From the NCBI RefSeq assembly GCF_020539485.1, contig NZ_JACDXU010000002.1:788024-852023 (forward strand): 64,000 nucleotides of DNA. Direction: 5' to 3'. The position numbers and the translations under genes were made by a program. Shown piece by piece: positions 17,565-25,129 of this stretch; position 1 is the first letter of the stretch, and each line of letters starts with the position of its first letter. A model generated the notes under the pieces. It saw only the letters and a list, made by a program, of their open reading frames with translations, did not search any database and was not told where the DNA came from. Source of the DNA: Fulverythrobacter ferritrahens. GTDB taxonomy: Bacteria > Pseudomonadota > Alphaproteobacteria > Sphingomonadales > Sphingomonadaceae.

Positions 17565-20168
17565 TTACCTGCTCACGTCTAGGCGGGCTCCCGCTGCGAA
17601 AGCGCCACCGGGGCCGGGGCCCACCGTGCTGACACCGGCACCTGGCGTGCCGACAGTCACGCTCTTACCGGCAGCGTTGTCGACGACGAGCTTGGCCCAC
17701 AGCGTGCCGTTCTCGCTGAAATAGGCCGTTTCACCAGCCTCGCGCAGCGCAGCGAGGCTGGATTTTTGCACACCTCCGGTGGCAGTGCCGAAGCCGGGAA
17801 GTTCGAAAATGACCCAGGAGCCATCATCCATTTCCGCAAGGGACAGGGAGAGGTCCTTCTTGCCAGTCTCAACTCTGACTTCGGCTCCGCTGCGGATCGT
17901 GGTCTGGCCGGTATATTCCCACCGCCTGCCGTTGCGGCTAAGCATGACCGGTTCGGCAATCGGGCCACTGCCGAAGCCGAAATTGCCGCCCACGCTGAAG
18001 TGACCGAAGTCGCCCCGACATACGGCAGCGCCCCAGGCCGGCCTGATCTGGCAGGCTTCTTCGTCCGACGCGATCCCGTTGTCGAGGACGATGTAGGAAT
18101 TCGGGATGCCGCCGACCGAGCCGTCCTTGTCATGGATCGCAGCGCCCCTCCAGGCATTGGCGCGTCCAAAATCGGAGGACCATTTGCGCACGACTGGTGG
18201 GAAATCGACCGGCCTGGAATTGATGAATTTCGCGCCCTCGATGGAGTTCTCGGAGCTCATCCCGAAGCTGGTATACATCAGGTAGGAGAGCGCGCCTGCA
18301 CTGCGCGTGTCGTTGGGCTCGAAGTTCACGAAGGTGGTATTTTCCACATCGTGGCGGAGATCGTAATATTCATAGCCGCGGATCGGATAATCCGGGATGT
18401 CGTTCGGCATGCTGCGCCCATAAGCGATTTCCTCGGGAGTACGCGGGTTGCCGATATTGTCGGTTTCACCCACGAACAGTGAATCGACGACCTTTGACGT
18501 GTAGGGGGCGCGGCCAACTGCGGAAGCCGCATGGGTGAAGCCGATCGCATTGTCGGCCACCTTCAAATTCTTGAAAAGGTGCAGTTCACCACGGCCCCAC
18601 ACGGCGCCATGGCGGTTCTTGTAGCCTGTGAAATTCTCGAAAACCGAGCCTTTGGGCGGGCTCTTCGGGTCATTCGGATCGGTGAAGGCAAAATGGTAGT
18701 TGCTGCCGCCCACGCTGAACGTGCCATCGGGTTTCGGGCCGCGATCGAACATGAAGCCATCGAAGTTCGAGTGGGCGGTATTGCCGGAAAACTCCCGCAT
18801 GGCCGTTCGCCGAGGCCAGATCTTTTCCGCGCCCTCCTTGCCCTCGTGTGCGCCCGTCGGATGCTCCGGCAGGGCGAACCAGAAGCCCGTCTGTTCGGAC
18901 CCTGCAGCCACATTGTCGCGGTAGATATTGTCAGGATTCGTGATCCAGAAGGTGGAGGCTGTATTGTCCGACGGGATCAGCACATCCTTGGAGCGCTGGC
19001 CGGCCGTTCCAGAGGTCGTTCCGCCCGGTCCCAGATTGGTAGGAATACAGGGCTGGGTGGGATGACACTTGGTCATGATTCCCAGATTGTGAACGAACTG
19101 ATTGCCCGTCTCCACTGCGTCTTCAAGGAAGAAGCAATGGCCCACGGTGTTGAAGGTCACATTGTTTTCGATCTGCAGGTTGTTGGTGCCATGCACCGTC
19201 ACGCAGCGGCTGTAAGTGTCGTGGATTGAAGAGTTGCGGACATACTGTCCCTGGCCTTCACCGATGATGTGCCAGTGGATCGGATAGCGGGCCAGATGCA
19301 GATGCTGCCCCATGCGATTGAGCTCAACCCCTGAGACATACATCTTTGATCCGGCCATCGCCATGATGTGGCCGCCGAAATAGGAGCTGGCTGCATCATC
19401 CGAGGCCTGAATGCGGATGTTGCGCGTCAGCAGGCCGACTTCGCCCCGCTCGTCGACGCCGAAGGTGATCTCGCCGAAATGCATGTAATCCAGCGGCTTA
19501 TCGAGCGTGATGGCATTGCCCTTGATGGCGGTAATGGTGCGCCGCTCTGCCTGTTTGGAATCGAAATCGGTTGAGGCGAGAACAATCTCGTCGCCTTTGC
19601 GCCATCCATTCGCATCCAGCACCTCGATCGTGGCGCTGCCGGCCTTCGCCGTCTTCGCCAGCTTGGTCCAGGTGTGCTTACGATCGCCATGCAGGTTCAG
19701 GGTGCCGGCCATCATCATGATGCCCCGGTCCCCCATGGTGTTGATGTCTTCGTTGGGGATATTGTCGGTCAGCGTAATCGTGGCCTTGCGGGTGAAGGGC
19801 CTGGCCTCGGTGCCGACTTCCAGTTCGCCGCCCGCCAGCAGGATCCACTCGCTCTTCAGCTCAAGGTCGTCATTCGCGAAGCTGAGCTTGCCGTCGATCG
19901 TCAGGCTGCGTAGTGCGGGAGGGCTGACATCGAGAATAATCTCCCGGTCCCGGCCGATCCGCACGGCATCGCCTTCGCCCGGCACCTTTCCATCGGGCCA
20001 CGACGCGGGATCGGACCAACGCGATTGCTTGACTGTGGAAGCCGGTGCCTGCGCAGGCATATCCATATGTGCATGAGCTTCCTGAGCGCTGACCTGTGCC
20101 CCCATGCCGAGCAAAAGGGAAACGGGAAGGCAAAAGGCAGGAAGAAGCAAGCGAAGCCGCGCGCGCAT
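17565..20168 (-). CDS. secreted G8-domain / right-handed parallel beta-helix protein (CEMIP/TMEM2-like fold)
   Basis: This 867-residue protein starts with a signal peptide (MRARLRLLLPAFCLPVSLLL, cleavage after VSAQ) and a His/Met-rich linker. A G8 domain spans residues about 45-190, with SRWSDPASWPDGKVPGEGD, VRIGRDREIILDV and the LTIDG-L-WILLAGGELEVG pattern. A right-handed beta-helix with many N/G turns follows (HIIGEGQGQYVRNSSIHD, LQIENNVTFNTVGHCFF). G8 plus beta-helix is the architecture of animal CEMIP/TMEM2 hyaluronan-degrading proteins; bacterial members are mostly uncharacterised, so a polysaccharide-acting role is an inference. ATG at 20168 was chosen because GAGGGGA lies 8 bases upstream and the signal peptide starts there. 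The gene lies downstream of the ceramidase-like gene on the same strand, probably in the same CAATCGATTG regulon. Confidence 0.8.
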   Translation of the reverse strand: MRARLRLLLPAFCLPVSLLLGMGAQVSAQEAHAHMDMPAQAPASTVKQSRWSDPASWPDGKVPGEGDAVRIGRDREIILDVSPPALRSLTIDGKLSFANDDLELKSEWILLAGGELEVGTEARPFTRKATITLTDNIPNEDINTMGDRGIMMMAGTLNLHGDRKHTWTKLAKTAKAGSATIEVLDANGWRKGDEIVLASTDFDSKQAERRTITAIKGNAITLDKPLDYMHFGEITFGVDERGEVGLLTRNIRIQASDDAASSYFGGHIMAMAGSKMYVSGVELNRMGQHLHLARYPIHWHIIGEGQGQYVRNSSIHDTYSRCVTVHGTNNLQIENNVTFNTVGHCFFLEDAVETGNQFVHNLGIMTKCHPTQPCIPTNLGPGGTTSGTAGQRSKDVLIPSDNTASTFWITNPDNIYRDNVAAGSEQTGFWFALPEHPTGAHEGKEGAEKIWPRRTAMREFSGNTAHSNFDGFMFDRGPKPDGTFSVGGSNYHFAFTDPNDPKSPPKGSVFENFTGYKNRHGAVWGRGELHLFKNLKVADNAIGFTHAASAVGRAPYTSKVVDSLFVGETDNIGNPRTPEEIAYGRSMPNDIPDYPIRGYEYYDLRHDVENTTFVNFEPNDTRSAGALSYLMYTSFGMSSENSIEGAKFINSRPVDFPPVVRKWSSDFGRANAWRGAAIHDKDGSVGGIPNSYIVLDNGIASDEEACQIRPAWGAAVCRGDFGHFSVGGNFGFGSGPIAEPVMLSRNGRRWEYTGQTTIRSGAEVRVETGKKDLSLSLAEMDDGSWVIFELPGFGTATGGVQKSSLAALREAGETAYFSENGTLWAKLVVDNAAGKSVTVGTPGAGVSTVGPGPGGAFAAGARLDVSR

Positions 20169-20311
20169 GATTGGTATCCCCTCAATCGGGACTATCTGCC
20201 CCGCTTTTGTATTTGGCATGATTTTGCAAAGAATAGACCGCTTTGCCAAGCCAACATACGGGCGAGACGGGATTCATTTGTAATTTATTGTAACAGCTTG
20301 CCTCTTCGGAG

Positions 20312-20333
20312 CCTCGCCGCCCCTGTGGCGAGG
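20312..20333 (-). terminator. hairpin between ceramidase-like and G8 genes
   Basis: CCTCGCC (20312-20318) and GGCGAGG (20327-20333) form a 7-bp stem with an 8-base loop just past the ceramidase-like stop codon. No T-run follows, so it may attenuate rather than end transcription. Confidence 0.4.
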
Positions 20334-20357
20334 GTCAGATAACACAAGGATAGGCGA

Positions 20358-21719
20358 TCACCGGCCGCCCGTTTCGTCAACAAGATCAAGCAAGCCTTCC
20401 ACGATCGCGGTTTCAGCACATCCCGGCTTAAGCCGCGACGAAACGACTTCGAACGTATTGTAGCCGAAGGCTGCATCGTTGGGGATGTAGCCACTTCCTG
20501 CCATTCCGTTGGTCAGAGTGGTCATCATGGTGTGCTTGTAGGGGGACTCGTGCTTGAAACGTTGGGCGATCGTGGTGAACACCTCGGCATTGACCCCGCC
20601 AATCACCGTGTCACCGATCCTCAGGATGCTCAGTCCGATATTTACCGGATCGGCATCTTCGTAAGTGCCGGGATACCCCGCGCGCCCCTGATCCAGCCGT
20701 TTGCGTCCGGGGCAGGTGACCGTCTTGTTGGCGCCGGCGATACGGGCCTCAGTCACAGGCCGCTCCAGCCCCGCGCGTGACACGTGGAGGACTTCTTCAC
20801 CCAGCATCTGCCCCATGGAGAGAATTATCCGCTTCTGCTGCTCCATCAGAAGAGCCACGCGGGGATTGTTGCGGTCCAGGCCCTGCCCGCCGGGCGGCAT
20901 GGCATTGCTGATGTCTTCTCCCCGCCTGGCGTAGTCCTTGATCCGGATATCCCGCAGTTCATAAGTCTGGTTGAAATAGATCGGGTTCTGGTCGCCCGCT
21001 GCGCCGTTCGAATAAACGGCAACGGCGCCATTCCCGAGCGATTCCTCGATATAGGTCGAAGCAGCTCCGGGTATGTCCGCACTGACGAGATCGAGAGTGC
21101 CGGTAATCACGGCATGAACGGCGTAATTGTAATAGATCGCAATGGGTTCGCCGGTCAGGGTTTCGAAACGGACCACGGCAACGGTTTTGTCTGAAGCCCC
21201 GTCATAATTGGGACCTTCCCACCAGCGGTGGGTTTCGGGGTCGATCATGTTGCGGTTGACGTTGATGTAGGAAACGCCCGTGCCATAGGCCATTCGCGCG
21301 GGCTTCAGGGATTTTGCGGCGTCACGGATCGCGGCAAGGATCTTATCCTCATAACCGGCTGCAGGAACCCAGGGCACGCTGTGGGTGTGGGTCGCGGTAA
21401 GCAGGAGCTGGGCCTGGGGGATCTTCAGTTCGCGCTCTGCACGGGCGCTGACATTTTTCCAGAGTTCGGTTGGGATAGCGCCCGCATCTATCGTGACCAT
21501 CGCTGCCCGGGTGGTGCCGTCATCCACCACGATTGCACGTGCGTAAACACGATCGAGAACACCGCGGAAATTGGCTGGCAGTTCGCTTTGCGAAGGCGTC
21601 ACGTCGACCTTCGCCGCTCCCGCGCGAAGAGATGCCGCCTGTGCTTGGCCGGCCAGTGGGGCTGCCAGAAGGGCAGCGAGAACCAATAATATCCGCCGGA
21701 GCGCGCCAGTCCTGCCCAT
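20358..21719 (-). CDS. neutral/alkaline non-lysosomal ceramidase-like hydrolase, secreted
   Basis: A 453-residue protein with an N-terminal signal sequence (LLAAPLAGQAQA). It matches the N-terminal domain of the neutral/alkaline ceramidase family: RAGAAKVDVTPSQSELPANF at the mature start, the metal-binding ATHTHSVPW, a further histidine in NYAVHAVI, and SADIPGAASTYIE followed by NGAAGDQNP. Family members are Zn2+ amidases that release fatty acid from ceramide, but many bacterial short forms have unknown substrates. It lacks the C-terminal immunoglobulin-like domain of classical ceramidases (usually 650-700 residues). It is divergent from a TonB receptor across a promoter region with three CAATCGATTG palindromes. 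Confidence 0.8.
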   Translation of the reverse strand: MGRTGALRRILLVLAALLAAPLAGQAQAASLRAGAAKVDVTPSQSELPANFRGVLDRVYARAIVVDDGTTRAAMVTIDAGAIPTELWKNVSARAERELKIPQAQLLLTATHTHSVPWVPAAGYEDKILAAIRDAAKSLKPARMAYGTGVSYINVNRNMIDPETHRWWEGPNYDGASDKTVAVVRFETLTGEPIAIYYNYAVHAVITGTLDLVSADIPGAASTYIEESLGNGAVAVYSNGAAGDQNPIYFNQTYELRDIRIKDYARRGEDISNAMPPGGQGLDRNNPRVALLMEQQKRIILSMGQMLGEEVLHVSRAGLERPVTEARIAGANKTVTCPGRKRLDQGRAGYPGTYEDADPVNIGLSILRIGDTVIGGVNAEVFTTIAQRFKHESPYKHTMMTTLTNGMAGSGYIPNDAAFGYNTFEVVSSRLKPGCAETAIVEGLLDLVDETGGR

Positions 21720-21740
21720 ATTCTCATCTCCCGTTTATGA

Positions 21741-21753
21741 TGCAATCGATTGC
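21741..21753. promoter_or_regulatory. LacI-type operator 1 of 3 (ceramidase/TonB promoter)
   Basis: TGCAATCGATTGC carries the 10-bp palindrome CAATCGATTG with a central CG, the usual form of LacI/GalR-family operators. It is 22 bases upstream of the ceramidase-like start codon. The same core occurs seven times in the window, always upstream of genes. Confidence 0.75.
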
Positions 21754-21792
21754 TTGATTTCCTATATTGCCGATCTCCCCGGCGCAACTCTG

Positions 21793-21806
21793 CACAATCG
21801 ATTGCG
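21793..21806. promoter_or_regulatory. LacI-type operator 2 of 3 (ceramidase/TonB promoter)
   Basis: The CAATCGATTG core occupies 21795-21804, its centre 52 bases from operator 1. The left flank has CA in place of the G of TGCAATC, so only the core is fully symmetric. Confidence 0.7.
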
Positions 21807-21861
21807 GGCTAGGAAATACGCCATTCGTGAATTCTCTTGGCAGCCGTTGAATGACAATCTA

Positions 21862-21874
21862 TGCAATCGATTGA
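21862..21874. promoter_or_regulatory. LacI-type operator 3 of 3 (ceramidase/TonB promoter)
   Basis: TGCAATCGATTGA lies 26 bases before the TonB receptor start codon and 69 bases (centre to centre) from operator 2. Three sites in one divergent region would allow repression by looping; that is an inference. Confidence 0.75.
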
Positions 21875-21899
21875 AAAAAGGTGTAAGGGGAGAGAAATC

Positions 21900-24029
21900 A
21901 TGACGCGTTTGCGGCATTCAGCAGCATTTGTAGCTTTGGCCACCGGCCTCCTGACGGGGACTGCCCATGCGCAGGATTCGGCCGGAGAGGCTTCGGCCAC
22001 CCCATCGAAAGCCGGGGAAGAAGATGCCTCTGTAGAGGATGCAATCCTTGTTACGGCTCAGAAGGGTGGTGCCCAGGCACTGCAAGCGGTGCCCATGGCG
22101 ATTCAGGCTTTCAGCGGTGAAGAGCTGAAAGAACGGAATATCACTACTATTGGCGATCTGGTTTCCAGTGTCCCTGGCGCATTCGAAGGCTTTCGCCAGT
22201 CGAACGGTTCGCGTTTCTACAACCTGCGCGGTTCCGTTACCCAGAATGGCGATTCGCCGATCGGCTATTATCTCGATGATACGCCATTCATCGTGACCAA
22301 TTTCGGTATTGCCCCGCCAGTTCGCTTTCTGGACATGGAGCGGGTTGAAGTGCTGCGCGGTCCGCAAGGCACGCTTTACGGGCAAGGTTCGTCGGGCGGT
22401 GTCTTCATTTTCCATACCCGCGATCCCAATCTCAATGAGGTCGAATATGCTTTCGAGGCCGAGTCCTCGAAGACGGTCGGTGCCGACAGCCTGAACTACG
22501 GCGCGGCCGGTGCCGTCTCCGTGCCTCTCATCAAAGACCGCCTGGCCGTTCGTGTAAGCGGTGGATCGTCGCGAGATGCAGGATGGGCCGATGCCTATTT
22601 TGGCCCCTATGACGGCACTCCGGATCAGAAGGGGGTCAACTCCGCCAAGAATGATGACATTCGCGTCGTGGCGCTTTTCCGGCCGTGGGATAATGTCAGC
22701 ATTCGCGCGCAGTACTGGAACTTCCAGCCGCGCCAGAACTTCACCGGCTTCACGGCTTCGGTCAAACCGCCATATTTTCAGAATACCGCCGGTCAGGATG
22801 GCTATTCCAACGGCGATTTCACCCTTTGGAGCCTTACGGCAACGGCGGACTTCGACGGGTTCTCCGTAACCAGCGCGACAAGCCATCTCGAAGGGGTTTT
22901 CGGGATCAACATCCCGCTTTCGCCCTCCGGTTCTTTCTCAAGCCAGTTTCTGCCCAAAATGTTCGCGCAGGAAGTTCGCGTAAACTCGACCACCGATGGT
23001 CCCTTGCACTGGGTTGTGGGCGGTTCCTATCAGGACGGGCAGGGGCCGCAGGTGAATGCCCTGGTTCTGCCGGGTGTGCTGATCAACGCCGACAACAATA
23101 CGATCACCAAGAACTACGCGTTCTTCGGAGAGGTCAGCTACGATCTGTTCGATGGCAAGCTGGTTCCGCTCGTGGGCCTGCGCACTTATCATGATGATCG
23201 TTCTTTTGCGGACGATAACGGTTCTGTGCCGACCAAGGAAAATGTCGAAACCTGGCGTCTGAACCTGTCCTATCTGCCGAATGATGACCTGACGATGTTC
23301 ATCTCGGCCGCCACTGGCTTCCGTCCCGGGATCGTCCAGTCACGCGTACAGGTCGAGTCTCTGGAACTGGCCGGTGTTCCTGCGGTAGTGGCGCTCAGCC
23401 CGGAATCTTCGAGGAACTATGAGTTCGGCCTCAAGTGGCGCAGCCCAAGCCGGGCGCTGACCCTTGGCTTGAACCTTTACCAGCTTGAATACACCAATCT
23501 GCAGACCTCGGTGACGGGCGGGATCGATGGGGTGAATGGCTTTGCCAACTTTGGCGATGCAACCACGCGGGGCATCGATCTGGAAGTACATTGGCGTACG
23601 CCTGTCGAGGGGCTGAATCTGGGTTTTGTCGGCAATATCAACGATAGCAAGTACGACACGGTCAACCAGGTAATCGCGGAAACGCAGCCTCTGCTGCGCC
23701 CGGGTGCGCGACTGCTCAACACGCTCGCGAATAATTATCGCGTGGACGTGAATTATAACCGGGAGATCGCGAGAGGATTCGATGGATTTGGCAACCTGTC
23801 GCTCAGCCATAGTGGCGATCGCCTGCAGGCCAGTGGCATCACAGCGGAGCCGTATAACATTCTTAGCCTCACGATGGGTGTTCGTCACAAGGGCTGGGAG
23901 CTTGCCTTCGTTGCAAATAACCTGACCGACGAGCGCGGCCCGACCTTTGTCGGTACCACCGGCCCATTGTCGGGTTCCGGGCCGACCCCTCGGACCCTGG
24001 GCCTGCGCCTCCGCGTAACCTCCTGGTAA
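21900..24029 (+). CDS. TonB-dependent outer-membrane receptor
   Basis: A 709-residue receptor with signal peptide (LATGLLTGTAHAQ), a plug domain (AVPMAIQAFSGEELKERNIT, then YLDDTPF and VEVLRGPQGTLYGQGSSGG) and a 22-strand-type barrel ending in a terminal aromatic residue pattern (LGLRLRVTSW). It takes up a substrate across the outer membrane using TonB energy. ATG at 21900 was chosen because AAGGGGAG lies just upstream; an earlier ATG at 21861 would overlap the operator. It shares its control region with the ceramidase-like gene, so its substrate is probably a product or substrate of that enzyme or of the G8 protein. Confidence 0.88.
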   Translation: MTRLRHSAAFVALATGLLTGTAHAQDSAGEASATPSKAGEEDASVEDAILVTAQKGGAQALQAVPMAIQAFSGEELKERNITTIGDLVSSVPGAFEGFRQSNGSRFYNLRGSVTQNGDSPIGYYLDDTPFIVTNFGIAPPVRFLDMERVEVLRGPQGTLYGQGSSGGVFIFHTRDPNLNEVEYAFEAESSKTVGADSLNYGAAGAVSVPLIKDRLAVRVSGGSSRDAGWADAYFGPYDGTPDQKGVNSAKNDDIRVVALFRPWDNVSIRAQYWNFQPRQNFTGFTASVKPPYFQNTAGQDGYSNGDFTLWSLTATADFDGFSVTSATSHLEGVFGINIPLSPSGSFSSQFLPKMFAQEVRVNSTTDGPLHWVVGGSYQDGQGPQVNALVLPGVLINADNNTITKNYAFFGEVSYDLFDGKLVPLVGLRTYHDDRSFADDNGSVPTKENVETWRLNLSYLPNDDLTMFISAATGFRPGIVQSRVQVESLELAGVPAVVALSPESSRNYEFGLKWRSPSRALTLGLNLYQLEYTNLQTSVTGGIDGVNGFANFGDATTRGIDLEVHWRTPVEGLNLGFVGNINDSKYDTVNQVIAETQPLLRPGARLLNTLANNYRVDVNYNREIARGFDGFGNLSLSHSGDRLQASGITAEPYNILSLTMGVRHKGWELAFVANNLTDERGPTFVGTTGPLSGSGPTPRTLGLRLRVTSW

Positions 24030-24048
24030 GCCGGGCAGGTGGATCAGG

Positions 24049-24083
24049 CGACCGCCCTGCGCCTTCCCGGCGCCGGGCGGTCG
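24049..24083 (+). terminator. hairpin downstream of TonB receptor
   Basis: CGACCGCCC (24049-24057) and GGGCGGTCG (24075-24083) pair perfectly over 9 bp, 20 bases past the receptor stop codon. There is no strong T-run. Confidence 0.5.
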
Positions 24084-24618
24084 GGCGGGGCGTGGAACCG
24101 CGATGATGGGAAGGCAGGGGCCAAGCGTGAGCGCCCTTGGCGGGGCGGCATCGCCGAGAACGGCCATGCTCGCCGGTCTGTCGCAGGCTTAAGCCCTTGT
24201 TACGCGTAACGGTAACGCGAAGTTACTGCAATTAACCTTCCCCACCCCGAAATAGACCCTAGGCATCCAGCCCTCCGGTTCGCTTGTGTCGTAGGCCGGT
24301 GCTTCTGCATGGGGCCAAAGAGGAATGGTGCACGGGTCTCTCGTGCAGATGCCGTGCTGCTTTCATCGCCGGGCGAGGAGCGGCCTTTGCTTCATATCGG
24401 AATGGAGGCCCGCGTCAGCGGGTCGATCACAGACGGCCTTTGGGGAGCAGTCATGGGGAATGAGGAACCGGACCGGATGGTCCGGCTGCCGGCTGCAAAT
24501 GCCTTCACTGGGATACCAGCGTCGCATTTACGGGATTTGGCCTGAGCCAGATTCAGACTTTCAGGCCAACCCGCTGAAAATAGAAAACAACCCGAGGCCC
24601 TGCGTCGGATGCCCATAA
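24084..24618. other. gene-free stretch of 535 bp with a 12-bp palindrome
   Basis: No open frame here resembles a known protein. The only structure seen is the palindrome at 24199-24210 with an overlapping partial copy. The downstream part precedes a decayed TonB receptor and may hold its old promoter. Confidence 0.35.
24199..24210. promoter_or_regulatory. perfect 12-bp palindrome GTTACGCGTAAC, candidate operator
   Basis: The palindrome is followed by GGTAACGCGAAGTTAC, a second imperfect arrangement of the same half-sites. The central CG is LacI-like. It lies about 410 bases upstream of the decayed TonB receptor and could be its former operator. Confidence 0.35.
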
Positions 24619-24975
24619 GCACGAGGGATCAAGACCAATAATTGTAAACTGCTCCTCGGAACATCTTTCAGTGCACTTGCTTTCGTTCACGCCGTTCCGG
24701 CGCTCGCTCAAGAGGTTGATGAGGACAGGAATATCATCGTGACCGCGACGAGCGGTAGCGCGCTGCTCGAACAGGGCCCGACTGGAAGCCGGTTGGGCAT
24801 CACCCCGCTGGAAACACCCGCAACGGTCAATGCTATTGATGGCGACGTGCTCCGGGCGCGCGGCGATTTCGACTTTATCGATGCCTTGACCCGGGCCCCG
24901 GGCGTTACGTCGGCGGCCACTCCCGGAAATGGAGGCACGGCTCTGGTTGTTCGGGGCTTTGCAGGACAGGCTGCG
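24619..24975 (+). pseudogene. decayed TonB-dependent receptor, signal peptide and plug fragment only
   Basis: The frame reads a signal peptide (LLGTSFSALAFVHAVPALAQ), then IIVTATSG, LGITPLETPATVNAIDGDVL and ALTRAPGVTSAATPGNGG with VVRGFAGQ, the standard plug start of a siderophore-type TonB receptor. There is no ATG or GTG start after the in-frame TAA at 24616, and receptor homology stops at about 24975. The whole barrel is absent, so this is a remnant truncated at both ends. Confidence 0.7.
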
Positions 24976-25129
24976 CCGCAAACGACCGAAGCCTCGCTAA
25001 GCAAGTGGCACCTGTCTGGACGGGATGCCCCGACAGGGGCGGTTCCGGGGATGTGTGTTTTATTCTTGAGTGCAGGAATAAAAATTCCTAGCAGTGAGAA
25101 TAATAACAAAACGTCCCGGGAGATGATTC

